NCBI RefSeq assembly: GCF_950023065.1
Contig: NC_088681.1
Coordinates: forward strand, 10,664,001-10,728,000
Source of the DNA: Planococcus citri
Taxonomy: Eukaryota; Arthropoda; Insecta; Hemiptera; Pseudococcidae
DNA: 64,000 nucleotides
Direction: 5' to 3'
The position numbers and the translations under genes are program-made. The notes beneath the pieces are model-generated. The model saw nothing but the letters and a program-made list of their open reading frames with translations, was not told the DNA's origin and ran no database searches. Position 1 is the stretch's first letter. Each line of letters starts with the position of its first letter. Of this stretch, positions 1 through 13,700 are shown piece after piece.

Positions 1-835
1 TTCTGAGAAAATTAGTATCTATTTTTTTTTTCTTCTTTTAATGAAATCTTGGCAAAAAATTTTCTCTTTTTTCAAAATTTGGAATTACGTTTAAATTTTA
101 GAAAAACTTGAAATATTTTATCTGAAGAAAATGTTGTTTTGACTGAATTCGAAGCATTTGAAAAATATCACCTCTAAAAGTCCTGGTTGTACCTTTTTTT
201 TCAGTTGAACTCTTTTTCAATCGAACTTCAAAATTTTCTATACGTGCACAAATATTTTATAATTTATAATTTTTTTTTACATTTTTCTAGATTTTATGAA
301 AAACGGAGGAGTTTGATTCGAAGAAAATTCATCTGGACTATACTTGGATTCTATCCTTCTTCTCATTCCGCCCTTTTTTTCAAATATTTCAATTTTTTGA
401 GAGAGAGGGAGGGAGGGAGGGGGGAAGGAGGGATTGGGTCAGAATTTAGTCAAAAAAACATTTTTTAAGATCAAAAATTCTCTGTTTTTTTTTCAATTCA
501 GAGAAAATGAAACAAATTCAACATTTTGAAAGAAAGAAAAGATTAATTGAATATTTTAGAGTCCGGCTGAAAAAAAAAGGGACAAGCAGGACTTTTAGTA
601 AGTAGGTCACCATAAACGTTGAAAATAAGCATTTCTATTGAAAGTGTTCAAAATTCACGTCTTTTTTAAGGGTTATGCTTAGTCAACTTTCAAAATGATC
701 AAAGCTGGCAACAATTTCAAAAAAATTGTCCCTTTCAATAATATTATTGAGGTGAAAATCAATTCAATGAAAATAAGGCATCTCAAACCAAAAACATCAT
801 CGGGAAAAAATTTTCAATTTCATCGTAATGCAAAC
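1..835. other. AT-rich non-coding sequence
   Basis: Homopolymer-rich DNA with a short purine run (GAGAGAGGGAGGGAGGG, about 400-425). No exon-like frame with splice sites was found. It is probably intronic DNA of the host gene, whose 3' exons lie beyond the window. Confidence 0.4.
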
Positions 836-2415
836 AAAGGAGGAGTATCGATAAGGCCATTTTTTGGACCCAAACAGTTATCGACTGAACCACTCTTAAA
901 TTGTTGTAATAAATGCCCCAAATACGAATCCGTGGTTAGTTGACCCAAAATGACCATTTTTTGGGCTCCAGGGGTCCCCAAAGTTGCGAATAAAAAAATT
1001 TTTTTGGAACCACTGAGTATTATTTTTAAAAACTTTTTTGGCGTAAAATATCTGCTTGAATCCGTTAAACATGATACGGGAAAATGTTTCCATTTTCGAC
1101 CCTCGGGGGCAGAAATTGGGGGGTTTTAATTTTTGGAAAATTTTGGAACCACCATTTTGAACCCACCCCTTTGAACCCCGCTAAAAAGCTTTTTACAGTT
1201 CATTATTTGAAAGACCTTCATCCTACCAAATTTTCAGCTCAATAAAAATTTTCGCTGGTACTCAAAAATTCAATTTTCCAATTTTTTGTAATTTGGATTT
1301 TTTGGGAACCCCTGGATAGCTGAAAACCTGCGATTTGCGCCAAACGTAACGTTTTGAAGTATATATTCAATTAACCAGATGAAAAAGTTTAATTAAGCTC
1401 CGTGTACATTTGTAATTTTGAACCCTTTTTTCAGAGCCCTCCATTTTAGGAACCCCTGAAAAAGACGATTATGCATATTTTTTCAAATAAATTGAACAAT
1501 TTACATTCGGAAAACACTAGCAAGAGCTCGATAATTTTTCACTTGATTTTACCAATAATTTTCAAAATTGAGCTTTTTTGGACCAAATTCTGAGATTTTA
1601 CTTCGTTGAAATCATGAAAACGTGATTTTAACGTTTTTTCAAAGAGTAAAATCTCAGAATTTGGCCCAAAAAAGCTCAATTTTGAAAGTTATTGGTAAAA
1701 TCGAGTGAAAAATTATCGAGCTCTTGCTAGTGTGTTCCAAATGTAAATTCTTCAATTTATTTGAAAAAATATGCATAATCGCTTTTTTCAGGGGTGCCCA
1801 AAGTGGGGGGCTCTAAAAAAAGGGTTCAAAATTATGAATATACAGGAAGCTTAATTAAACTTTTTCACATAGGTAATTGAATATATGCCTCAAAACGTTA
1901 CGTTTGGCGCAAATCGCAGGTTTTCAGCTATCCAGGGGTTCCCAAAAAATCCAAATTACAAAAAATTGGGAAATTGGATTTTTGAGTACCAGCGAAAATT
2001 TTTATTGAGCTGAAAATTTGGTAGGATGGAGGTCTTTCAGATACTAATAAACTGTAAGCAGCTTTTTAGGGGGGTTCAAAGGGGTAGGTTCAAAATGGTG
2101 GTTCCAAAATTTTCCAAAAATTAAAACCCCCCAATTTCTGCCTCTGAGGGTCGAAAATGGAAAAATTGTCTCGTATAATGTTTAACGGGTTCAAACAGAT
2201 ATTTTACGTCAAAAAAGTTTTTGAAAATAATACTCAGTGGTTCCAAAAATTCTTTTTTTATTCGCAACTTTGGGGACCTCTGGAGCCCAAAAAATGGTCA
2301 TTTTGGGTCAACTAACCACGGATTCGTATTTGGGGCATTTATTACAACAATTTAAGAGTGGTTCAGTCGATAACTGTCTGGGGCCAAAAAATGGCCTTAT
2401 CGATACTCCTCCTTT
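836..2415. mobile_element. Foldback (long inverted-repeat) element, 1.58 kb
   Basis: Seen: the left arm (836-1603) and right arm (1644-2415) are reverse complements over ~770 bp with scattered mismatches and small indels. Arm ends match as GGAGTATCGATAAGGCCATT at 841 and its complement ending at 2410. The loop is only ~40 bp (1604-1643). Open frames inside are mirror images and carry no domain. Known: non-autonomous foldback DNA elements have this form. I could not identify a target-site duplication. Flanking similarity fades gradually outside 836 and 2415, so the exact ends and the superfamily stay open. Confidence 0.75.
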
Positions 2416-5059
2416 TCTATTACACTTAATAAAACGTAGAAAAAATTATTTTCCAGAAAAAAAAATTAAAATAGAGGAAAGAGGACGAAGGAAAATACAC
2501 ATTTGAACGCTAATTTCAACAACCCATGACTATAAAGCACTGATTTTTCTCCATAATTCTGCCTCTAATATACCTACAATATGATAGATTTTTGGAAAGA
2601 AAAAAAAATTGTAAAAAATTGAACATGAATTATTGGGAAAAATAATAGAAAAAAAATTTTTAATCAATTATGTGAGAAAAATTGAAAAAAAAAATAAATC
2701 CCAGTTGAAAACAGCAGGTTCTTTTATCGCTGCCCATAATTATTTTTCCATTGTAATTTCAAAGGGTATCATTTTTCAAAAATTAATTTTGAAACATTTT
2801 TGTTAGGTAGATATTAATTTTCCATAATTTACTCCAAATGTATCTTTTCCCCCTCAATTTCTCAATCAGAAAACAAATCACATGTCTCAACTCGTCTTTC
2901 TTCCTCGGCAAAAAACAGAACAAAACGCATTACATCCGAGCTCGCAACATCACTTCAGCAACGACAGATGACGCCACCGCACCATTAAATCTCCTTCACT
3001 TCTATCCAGGCAGTGGCATGACAGGTGTAGCTGTAGACTTGTAGGCAATTCAGATACGTTAATAATGACTTTAAACTTGAACCGCGTTAACAAATTCACG
3101 CCATAAATTACACTCGTCGTATCAAAACCTCCACATACCAAATCATTAATTATTTTATCGTTTAATGATCTTGAAACACTGATAACACACAACACATCGT
3201 ATACCTACGTACGTATTTATCAACATACATAGTATCGTATATAACAAGAAATACCTACCACACATAAACACATATGAAATCTGTACAAATGTATGACACG
3301 AGTTATTGCTGCGTATACGTAACAAGTACGTAATCGAAAAAATTTCAAGATCATCGCGTTTAAATTACATCGCGGACCTGTTTCGTAACATTAAAATTAT
3401 TCAATTCGTCCATATTGATTCCAAAATATACTAGAATCACCGCAAAAGAAAAAAAAATGGTCAAAAACTTCACAACCGAAGCAACCCAGATAAATTCCAG
3501 CCTATTTAACCACCTACGATAGATAACTTGGGTCAGTACACTTCGAATGGAATTTGCGGTTGTAATGCGACCTTTACATATGCATACAAAGAAGTACGTA
3601 TATAGCCTAAGGGAAGAATATTTATAGATAATTATGCCATAATTTGTATAGATATTCTCATTTGCGAATTGAGATTTGCGTTTTTATATTCTTACGTACC
3701 AATTCCAAGTACTATACGTAAATCAATTCCACTGGAAAACTTATCAATTTCAATTTCAAATTACATAAGACAAGTAACACGAACGTTTGCGGTGGTAAAA
3801 TGTATATTAAAATTTTATTGTATAGTAAGATTCGATCCGATATAGGAGAGTCTTTCTAATATAGACGACGAATATTAATTTTCATCGTAATTAATTTCAT
3901 GGGCTTGCCACTTGCCAGCTGCCTCAAGTACACAGGCGAGCAATTAGACAGCAATGTAATTTTGAGAGAAAAAAAAATTGTACGAAAAAAGTCATATCAC
4001 ACTGGCTAAGGTTACCTAGTTTTTCCTGATCAAGATTGGGTAGTAAATTTACAGGTATCTCTTTTGTTCCATTTCGTCAAGTAGGTCATATTATTTGTAT
4101 AGAAACAATACGTATGTACATGAAATACATGACATATTATCATCAGTGGGTGTAGGAAGGTATTAGGTAAGTAATCAAGTGTGGTATTTTCACAGGAGCT
4201 CGATTCTCGAGTTATATTATAAAGACGTAACGTAGAAAAGGAAAAATCCATCAAAGTCATCAAACATATTTATAACCAGAAATCTTGCTTTAAATTTTTT
4301 TTTTTGGTATTGGCATTGACCTAATAAACCGAATTTGTACGATTTATATCGACGACAATAGCCTACATCGTAATTTTCACACTCCCTTCCTTCCTTCTTT
4401 CTGACAACACGAACATAATGCGATTTCCTTCAACGACGATCGGTGCGGAAATATTTTGGCGAAAAACCGGTTCAGGCAGTTCGAGCTTCGAGGAAATTTA
4501 TTTCAACTGTATGAAGACATTGACTGAATGAAAAATATCGAATGTGAAATTTTGATCTCTCGCGGAAGAAAAAATCCCTTTAAAGTTAAAACAATGTCAA
4601 AGTAACTCGGAACAGTCAAAAATGCTCTAGACGACTTCTCACACTGACCCCTCCTCCTCTTCCCATCATTTTACAGTCTTTATACTACTCAAACTGACGA
4701 ATCATTGAACTTGGAAACGGATATTTTTCACTCGTTTACTTCGAAAGGAAGCCTCAACAAAAAGAATGAGTACCACAAAATCAGAAAACAAAAAAGAGAG
4801 ACAAATAATCATAAATTTTTCAATTGAAATTAACTTTTGACAGCCTGAGAATCATCTAAGCTCTTGAGTTTCGAGAAAATCATGAATTTTGTCCGCAGGT
4901 ATCTGAAAAAGGCATTCATCGTTTGACAGCTTCAATAGCAGCTGATTCAGACAACTGAATAAGTTATAAAAAAATATATGTTAGAAATATGAAACATTTT
5001 TTATCTAAATATTCAACTACACGTGACATACGAGTTTATTTTCCACAGACGTCTCATTG
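2416..5059. other. Non-coding, mostly single-copy sequence
   Basis: AT-rich, with many TACCTA/GTACGTA runs around 3190-3310. Searched on both strands for coding stretches flanked by splice signals. None convinced. Confidence 0.4.
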
Positions 5060-8000
5060 AGATTTGGGAATCACTGAACCGGTTTCGATAAAACACGAGT
5101 GAAAATTTAAAGATTCTCGAAGTTATTCCGAAATTCCCCAATCGAATCTTTTTCACATTTCCATGTTTTGGAAGCACTGAACCGGTTTCAAAAATGCATT
5201 TAAAACGGAATAACATCAGCTCAATATACAACAAATTTTCCAATTTTCCACCAATTATTACCAAAAATTTATGCACAAGTGACAACACACCCAGTTTGAA
5301 TTGGAAATGAATAAATTAAAAAAAAAAAAAAATATGAACAGCAAAATGTTGGGAACCACTGAACCAGTTTCACACGAAGACTTCTTTCAAAAATGGCCGA
5401 CATTGTTGAGAGCCCATGAATCAGTTTCAAATAGAAAATCCTTTCAAAAAGGCCTGGTAAACTATTGAGAACCATTGAACCAGTTTCAAATGACTAATTC
5501 TTTCAAAAATGACTGGCAAATTGTTGGAAACCCATGAACCAGTTTCGAACAGAAATTTCTTTTAAAATTCATGATCAACTATTGAGAATTATTGAACCAG
5601 TTTCCGGTAGAAAAAATATTTTTTAAATGATCGGCTAATTGTTGGGAACCCCTGAGACCTGAACCAATTTCACATGAAGACTTTTTTCAAAAATGGCTGA
5701 CATTGTTGGGAGCCCATGAATCAGTTTCAAATAGAAAATCTTGTCAAAAAAGCTTGGTAAACTATTGAGAACCATTGAACCAGTTACAAATGACCAATTC
5801 TTTCACAAATGACTGGCAAGTTGTTGGGAACCCATGAGGCCATGAACCAGTTTCGAACAGAAAGAATCATTGAACCAGTTTCCGGTAGAAAATATATTTT
5901 TTAAATCATCGGCAAATTGTTGGGAACCCCTGAGAGCTGAACCAGTTTCACATAAAGACTTCTTACAAAAATGGTTAACATGGTTGGGAGCTCATGAACC
6001 AGTTTTAATTACTTAGTAATTTTTTTCAAAAAAGCCTGTTTAACTATTGAGAACCATTGAACCAGTTTCAAGTGAACAATCTTTACCAAAATGGCAGGAA
6101 AACTGTTTGGTACCCCAAAACCAGTTTCAAATGACTAATTTTTCCAAAAATGACTGGCGAATTGTTGGGAACCCATGAACCGGTAGTCATCAAACCAGTT
6201 TGAGGCAGAAAATACTTTTTGAAATTGCTGACAAATTGTTGGGAACCTCTGAACTGAACCAGTTTCACATAGAAAATTCTTTCAACAATAGATGGCATTG
6301 TTGAGAACCCATGAACCAGTTTCAAATGGCAAATTCTTTCAAAAAAGTCTGGTACACTATTGCGAACCATTGAACCAGTTTCAAGTAGACAATTTTTACC
6401 AAAATGGCGGGCGAATTGTTGGGAACCCCTGAACCAGTTTCAAATGACTAATTATTTCTAAAATGACAGACAAATTGTTGGGAACCCATGAACCAGTAGA
6501 GTCATCAAACCAGTTTCAGGCAGAAAATACTTTTTGAAATTGCTGATAAATTGTTGGGAACTTCTGAACTGAACCAGTTTCACATAGAAAATTCTTTCAA
6601 CAATAGATGACATTGTTGAGAACCCATGAACCAGTTTCAAATGGAAAATTCTTTCAAAAAATCCTGGTAAACTATTGAGAGCCATTGAACCAGTTTCAAG
6701 TAGACAATTTTCACCAAAACGGCGGGAAAACTGTTGGGTACCTCTAAACCAGTTTCAAATTATTTTTTCAAAAATGACTGGCAAATTGTTGGGAACCCAT
6801 AAAGGCCATAAACTGATAGAGTCATGGAACCAGCTTCAGGTAGAAAATACTTTTTGAAATGGTTGACAAATTGTTGGACTGAACCAGTTTCACGAAGAAA
6901 ATTCTTTCAACAACAGATGACATTGTTGAGAACCCATGAACTAGTTTCAAATGGCAAATTCTTTCAAAAAAGCCTGGTGCACTATTGCGAACCATTGAAC
7001 CAGTTTCAAGTAGACAATTTTTACCAAAATGGTGGGCGAATTGTTGGGAACCCCTGAACCAGCTTCAAATGACTAATTTTTTCTAAAATGACAGACAAAT
7101 TGTAGGGAACCCATGAACCAGTAGAGTCATAAAACCAGTTTCAGGCAGAAAATACTTTTTGAAATAGCTGACAAATTGTTGGGAACCTCTGAACAGAACC
7201 AGTTTCACATAGAAAATTCTTTCAACAATAGATGACATTGTTGAGACCCCATGAACCAGTTTCAAATGGCAAATTCTTTCAAAAAATCCTGGTAAACTAT
7301 TGAGAGCCATTAAACCAGTTTCAAGTAGACAATTTTTAGCAAAATGGCGGGCAAATTGTTGGGAACCCCTAAACCAGTTTCAAATAGCTAATTCTTTTTA
7401 ACGTGGCTGAAAATTTTTTGAGAACCCATAATCCAGTTTCGAATAGAAAATTCTTGAAAAACAATCAGGCAAAGTAATAAACCAGTTTCAAATAGTAAAT
7501 TAGTTCAAAAAGTGGTGGCGAATTATTGAGAGAACCCATAACTAAACCGGTTTTGATTGAAAAATTCTTTTTTAAAAAAACTCGTGAATTTCAGAGAACC
7601 CTTGAACTATGTAGTTTCAAGTGGTAAATTCTTTCAAAAATGACAGGAAAATGTTAGGAACCCTTGAACCAGTTTCAAATAGAAAATGTATTCAAAAATT
7701 ATAGGTCAATTGTTGGGAATCCCTGAACCAGTTTCGAAAACAAATCTCTTAAAAAAACCCTATTGATGTATTGATAATTCAGAACCCTTGAATCAGTTTC
7801 AAATAGGGAATCTTTTCAAAAATGATTGGTCAATTGTTGAAAATCCCTGAACCAGTTTCGAAATAGAAAATCTTCTTCAAAAGCCTGACAAATAATAAAT
7901 CGTTGAGAATTCTTGAACCAGTTTCAAATAGTAAATTCTCTCAAAACTGACTGGCAAATTGTTGGGAACCCATGAACTATGAACCAGTTTCAAATAGAAC

Positions 8001-8250
8001 CCCCCCCCCCTTTAAAAAATGACTGCTGGTGAATTGTTGGCAACACTTCAACCAGTTTCAAATTGAAAATTCTTTCACAAAAACCTACCTGACAATTTTG
8101 AGAATCCCTAGACCAGTTAAAAACAGAAAATTCTTCAATAATAATTACTGGCGAATTGTTCAGAACCACTAAACCATGTCAATTTTTCCAGTTTTCCAAA
8201 ATTTATATGTAGTAATTTTGGTTAAGAACCACTGAACTGGTTGCAAAAAA
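5060..8250. repeat. Minisatellite array, 58-60-bp unit, with higher-order repeat
   Basis: Seen: about 50 diverged copies of a unit containing TGAACCAGTTTCAAAT, then a TTCTTTCAAAAATG-like part, then CAAATTGTTGGGAACCC. Copies at 5060-5330 and after 7950 are more degenerate. In the centre a variant with GTCAT..ACCAGTTTCAGGCAG recurs at 6186, 6501, 6821 and 7126, spaced 315, 320 and 305 bp. Five or so units therefore form a higher-order block that was itself amplified about four times. A C10 tract sits near 8000. Open frames in the array are repeats of each other and are not genes. Confidence 0.9.
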
Positions 8251-8785
8251 TGCACACGAATGAAAAAGTTTTTACTTTGACAGAACTGGATTGAAAATCT
8301 CCACTTCAAAAAGGGAGGAAAAATGGTGGCATTTCTCATTAACCTCCCTCCCCCTCTACTCCTCCTCTCAAACGAGATACAAGTGAAAATGTAAACTTGA
8401 AAGAAATAATTTTTGAGGTAAAAATACTAAAATTATACAACATTTTTTCTTGAAATTGAAAAAATCTCACATTTTTGGTTCTTTGAGAGAAAGAAATAAT
8501 GTTCAATATTGACTAAAAACGTTCAAAATTTCACCTTGCCTATTTCTCGCAATTCTCTACAATTTTTTTCTAAAAATTTCATCAACTGATCCTCCCAGAA
8601 ATAACGTTCTCTCCTCCCCCTCTTACAATACAATTCCCAGTCAACGAGGCTTTTCAAAGAACACCCGAAAATTAAAATAAATCTCCAACAAACTTTTAAC
8701 GAATTTCAAACTCGCCGCAACTTCCAACTTCACATCTGATGATATCTCATCCCCCCCTCCAAAACTGGGCGAAAATCTACCTCAC
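8251..8785. other. Intron sequence downstream of exon 4
   Basis: Pyrimidine-rich and AT-rich sequence (CTCCCTCCCCCTCTACTCC near 8343-8362) between the minisatellite and the exon 4 donor. No repeat or frame of note. Confidence 0.4.
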
Positions 8786-8857
8786 CGTAAAAGCTCGACG
8801 GAATACAATCTTCCGATTCATTTGGCCTTTGGAATTTCACATCGTCGCAATTAACGT
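8786..8857 (-). CDS. Probable secreted-protein gene, coding exon 4 (start of a cysteine module)
   Basis: Seen: 72 bp between acceptor CTTCTGCCTATAG and donor TTTTACG|GTGAGGTA on the minus strand. It is open and phase 1-1, so it continues exon 3 without a break. The split codon becomes Asp (G+AC), followed by VNCDDVKFQRPNESED and CIPSSFY, residues 85-107, leaving phase 1. It has two cysteines and an N-E-S glycosylation sequon. The C-x13-CIP pattern recalls the opening of small disulfide modules of the LDL-receptor-A or CLIP kind, but spacing and residues do not decide between them and I do not assign a domain. The acceptor has a weak pyrimidine tract, and another small exon could lie between this and exon 3. 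The remaining exons are outside the window. Confidence 0.5.
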
Positions 8858-11331
8858 CTATAGGCAGAAGTTGCAGCATTAGAAATGGTAATACGGCCAT
8901 TCAGTAAGCTCTCTCTCTATTAAGCGTCACTTTGCATCACAAAAGAAACAAGCATCCAGCCAAAGTACGTATTCGAACCACTCTGCGCCACTTTACCCAT
9001 CTTTATTTCAGCTTCACACTACATTACTTACTTGTTAGCCCATTCATAACTATAAATACGCGACCGTTTTCAGGCAAAGATAGTCGAGTATATTCGACAT
9101 AAAAGACGTGCAGTTTTAGGTACAGACCTAAAAGTTGTGCGAAGAGAATTGCCATATCCTGCAGTGTATGTATGTGTGTGTGTGTGTGTGTAACTAACTA
9201 GCCACCGCTCAAAAGAAAAGACAGAGAGGAGTGAAATATCATCAAAGGAGATGTTTAACTTACATATCGTAGCAGGAGGGGGTGCAGAAGGAAACAGAAT
9301 TACGTAGACGATAGATTTGTGCTGTGAAAAGGGACACTGCTGAGCTGCGCCGGCAGCTTGAACAACACGAGAGCGAAAATCAAACCTTCGACCAAAATTT
9401 ATAATGGACTCGGTTGAGAGAATCTTGTTTCCGCTTCAACGCCACTTTTCTTGTACTTTGCACACCCTTCTTCTCCTCCTTCTTCTTCTTCTTCTTCTAG
9501 CTTCTAAAGTTATATTATGACCATGGTCGTCGCTATCAAAGTACTATCCTTTTGTAGTACACGTATTAGTTAAATTTCCCAACGTAACACAATTTAACCA
9601 CTATATCGGTCCCATGTACTCAATCCTGCTAATTTACCAACCTACCTCCCTATAGATACTGACAGAAAACATAACGTCAAAGCAAAGCCTTCGAAATATC
9701 GTACGCAGGATATTTAATTATTCGATAGCGTCCGTCAAAAGCTCGATCGCCTTTTCATACTCAGGATATAATGCGAAAAACAACTCCGCGATACGTCTTA
9801 ATAATTTAGCATTTAGGCCGAAGGCGTCTCGAATACGTAAAATAATATCGAACAATTGTGTAAGGGAGATAGACGCGATGCTGCGCATTAATGCGAATTT
9901 TTTGGCAAACGGTGGCCTTGGTAAAGCGATCTAGATCGCAGTATCCGTTCGCAATCGTCTCTTACGTAATATCGACGTTGTTTACAAGATGAATAGAAGG
10001 AGAAAAATTTGTCAGACGAGATGTCTAAATATGTTTATGTACTACACAGACTCGTAGGCTTCTCCTATATGTACTTTATACGATATGGTGTGGTATGTGC
10101 AGTTTGAGATATGGTAATTAATGAAGAAAAAAAAAATGGAAAAAACGAAACGTTTTTAAAGGTGTGATCTTGTGTTTCTTGATCGTGGAACGTGCTAATA
10201 TTTCATATGTTCGCGTATTATAATGGCTTTCAAAGTCGCACTATATACACTACAGCGAATGAGAATATTATGAAGAAACGCCACCGCCAAGTCGTGGCTG
10301 CTGTTGCAGCTGCGAAACTAGACTATTTATTATAACGTCGGTTTTACAAACCTTCGTACGTATATGCGTGTAAATTATTCCAGTAATTATAAAATTTTGC
10401 AATGCAAGTGGAGAAAAATTTTGAGCCAAGAGCGACTAAAATGTTGAGAAAGCACATCGAACGAGTACAAGGGAATGATTTGAACTGACTCTCTCCGATT
10501 TGAACTAAACCAAGCTAGATTGAAAGAGCAGGCCCTAAAACCCTAGTAATCCAAATTTCAGCTGCTCGAGTTCATTTTCGGATTTTTGGCAAATTTTTGA
10601 AAATTAACCTCATAAAAATTTAGAAAAATCTATTTCTAGTGCGATTTTCAACATTTTTTATGAAATTGGAATTTTTTGAACAAAGCGAACCAATGTGGAT
10701 GATTTTTTCATTTTAACTTTCAGACATCGAAAACCAGTAGTTTTGGACCATTCTGGATCTAAAGTCTCCGGTGATTTTTCAATTTTTTTCCAAAAATTTC
10801 ATTTCACTCTGAAAGGGCCAAAAAAAGAGGTGCTTATTGGACAGTCTCTGGACAGTTTCAGGTGGTTACTGCCAAATTCCAGGAATGTGAGTGAGTTCAA
10901 AAGTAAATTTTTGACCAGTTTTCCAATTCCAGAAAAAGTGAAAAAAATCAATTTTTCAAAGAAGGAATGATACGAAAACGGTTTCAGAGGGTGCTCCAGC
11001 TCAATAAGCCCTGATCAATTTTATAGGTCCTCAAATTAATTTTTACGTCTTCCAGCGCGATTTGAAATTTTTGGAGAAAATTTAAAAAGTTGCTATTGCC
11101 CAAAACTATTAATTATTGTTGTTAATTTTTCGGAATTGAATTGAAAAAAGAAAAAACAATTGACATTAAATCACTTTTAGATTTTACTAATTTTCAAAAA
11201 TTCGACGCCAAAAATTCAAAAATAAACTTTACGGCCTGAAATTTTAGTTATGGTCTTTTTACAGGGTGTCCATAAGTCCTTTTTGGCAAGTCATTTTCCC
11301 TGACTTTTTCAGGTTTTTCCGGACCAATTTT

Positions 11332-11856
11332 CAGGGTGTCTAACAAAATTTTTCCGAAGAAATGCAGTACTTTTACAGTACCTTTTGCATTACCTTTTTT
11401 TTATCCAGCTTACACCCCCCCCCCCTCGAAACGCCTTCGAGTTTCTGCATCCCTCTGATGCAATGAGATTCAAATCCAAGCGGGAATTAGTGGCTAAAAA
11501 GCTGCAGTTTGTGAAGATCGAAGTATTTCTGGCTCAAAAAAATAAGAACACTCGTTTTTTAGTTTGAAAATTTGATACATCGCCTTCAAAATTCGTATTC
11601 AGCATGTGAAATAACCCAGATCTCTAGAGTCATTAGACGATCACTTTACCTGACTTTTCGAAATGAACTTTTTTTTCTAATTTTCACCAATTAATTCATT
11701 TTGAGGTTTTTAAAAAATTTTAAATTAATGATTCTGAGAAAAAATACAGTACTTTTCAGGCAAAATGCAGTACTTTGCAGTACTTGCAGTACCGAGGATT
11801 TCAATGCAGTACTTTTACAGTACTTGCAGTACCTGCAGTACCTGTTAGACACCCTG
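11332..11856. mobile_element. Small inverted-end element, TIR CAGGGTGTCTAACA
   Basis: Seen: 14-bp perfect inverted ends (11332-11345 and 11843-11856) flanked on both sides by ATTTT, a possible 5-bp target duplication (low complexity, so weak). Length 525 bp; no coding capacity. The same end sequence recurs at 44908, 54972 and 54994. Confidence 0.55.
11746..11845. repeat. GCAGTACTT short minisatellite
   Basis: Irregular tandem copies of GCAGTACTT/GCAGTACCT, about 8 copies within 100 bp, at the right side of the 525-bp element. Single copies of the same word lie at 11362-11380 near its left end. Confidence 0.7.
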
Positions 11857-12149
11857 ATTTTCCACACTATTTTTTCCAATTTTCTAAAGAAGTTACCAGG
11901 AGGGGGGGGGGAGGGATTTTTCCAAACGTTTCTCTTCAAACTGGACACTTCTTCGGAAATAAAAAACAGCTGAACGTTGATTAAGTAATAATTTTTTTTT
12001 TAAATTTTAACCTGCAAGAAACTCTTCCTAAAACTTCGAGATATGCTTCATTAGTGCATTTTTTCAAAATTCCAGACTTTGAGTAGAAATTATGAAATTT
12101 CCTGACTTTTCCAGGTTTTTTGATTTATCAGAGACTAGGCACCCTGTTT

Positions 12150-13700
12150 CAAGACATGCAGGGCTCGTATTCACTTTTTTCCAAACAAAAAAGTAACTTC
12201 AGTAATCCAAAAAGTTGGAAAAAGTAACCAAAAAAGTTACAAAACGCCAGCAAAACATTGTAATACAGAAAAAAAACACACAAAAAAAACCTAGCTCGAT
12301 ATTTCTAACAATTTTAGCAATAAGCAAGACTTTAAGGAAATTATTAATATGAAAGTGTGACTTCGTCGCAATTTTTATCCAAAAATAAGATCATTTCGCA
12401 GATACATACTTTTTTGTAAAAAAAACGAGTGAAAATTTTCGACCACCTAATAAGTATTTTCAGTAAAAAGCGAGACTGGAAATTTTAGCGAGACACAGGA
12501 CTTCTTCCAATTCTGAGTAAAATAACAAAACTTGGAAAACTTCTGGAAAAAAGTGCGACTTCGATAATTTTTTCAGAAAAAAACAAACAAAACTTTTTGG
12601 GGAAAAGTGTGAATTTTTGATAATAAACAAGATTTCGATAATATTAATAAAAAGCAGTTTTTTTTGGCAATTTTTAGACAAAAAACGTTACTTTTGACTG
12701 ATTTTTTTTTCAAAAAAAAAGGTATGACTTTTTGAGAATTTGATGCGAAAGGGCAAAATTGGACTTTTTGGCAATTTTTACCAAAATATTGCGACATTGC
12801 GGCTTATTGGTTAAGTAAAAAAAAAAAAAAAAAGGTAAAAATAAACAGTAATTTTTGGCAAAAAAAATGACATGAAAAATTTAGCAAAAAGCAGATTTTA
12901 TCTAATTTTGGCATTCGACATCATAAATACAGCGAAAGCTGTCAACTGCAAACAATAAAATGAATTTTAATGCCTACCTACCTACATATTTAAAAAAAAT
13001 GAAACTTTATGGACTTTTTGTGTAAGAAGTGAGACATTTCTGCATTTTTTTTTTTTTAGGAGAGAGGAACACGATTTTTTAGACACTTTTCGGCAAAAAA
13101 AGGTGAGAATTTTTAGCAATTATTGGCAAAAAGCAAAATTTTGACAATTTTAACAAGTCAGGGTGTTTGGATAATTTGGGCAGCAGAATGAGACTGTTGG
13201 CTAATTTCTAGAAAAAAGTAAAACTTTTAGAAAATTTTTTGCAAAAGAGCGAAAATTTAAAGAAATTCTTGAAAGACCCATTTGGCCATTTTTAGCAAAA
13301 TAGTGAGGCTTCTTGAAAATTTTCGTTGTAAAAGTACATACAAATATTCAATAGCTTCATAAAAAGTAGGTCTTTCAAGGCAACGATTAACAAGAAAAAT
13401 GAGTCGTTTTCAAAATTTTTGTTGAACAAATTGAACCTTTATGCATTTTTTATGTACATAAAAAACACAAATTTATGATCATTCATTTTTAGCAAAAAAT
13501 GAGAAAATTTTACAATTAATGGCAAAAAGCGACATTTTTTAGGCATTTTTCAGCATGAAAAAAAAATTTTCGACAATTTTTACAAAAGACTGAGCTTACT
13601 GCTGTCATTAGCAAAAATCCGAGATTTAAACAATTTTGGCTGAAGGAAGGCCTTTAGTACAGAAGGCTTCTCTAAATTGAAGTTTCAAAAAATAAAAATT
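12150..13700. repeat. Decayed AT-rich quasi-periodic repeat
   Basis: Loose repetition every 35-60 bp of TTTTTGGCAAAAA followed by words such as GCGAGACTT or GTGAGACTT. The same texture occurs at 21360-21640, 32450-32930 and 58540-59870, and reverse-complemented at 62200-64000. Unit boundaries are too eroded to define. No genes. Confidence 0.55.

Larger units (their letters stand above)
11272..12146. mobile_element. Outer repeat with CAGGGTG / CACCCTG ends
   Basis: Seen: starts CAGGGTGTCCATAAGTCC at 11272 and ends AGGCACCCTG at 12146. Internal text of the form CCTGACTTTTTCAGGTTTTT occurs near both ends (11309 and 12100) in the same orientation. It encloses the tighter element 11332-11856. The terminal match is only 7 bp, so this could be two neighbouring repeat fragments rather than one element. 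Confidence 0.35.

Noticed and set aside
2838..3195. Overlapping frames as a downstream exon of the host gene
   Set aside because: No acceptor/donor pair in the required phase 1 and no conserved-looking residues.
6083..7310. Minus-strand frames of 75-95 residues repeating ERIFHLKLVHGFSTMSSIVE-like text
   Set aside because: They are translations of successive minisatellite units; similarity comes from the DNA repeat, with no start, splice or domain evidence.
5060..8250. CRISPR-like repeat spacing
   Set aside because: Units are contiguous diverged tandem copies without unique spacers, in eukaryotic DNA.
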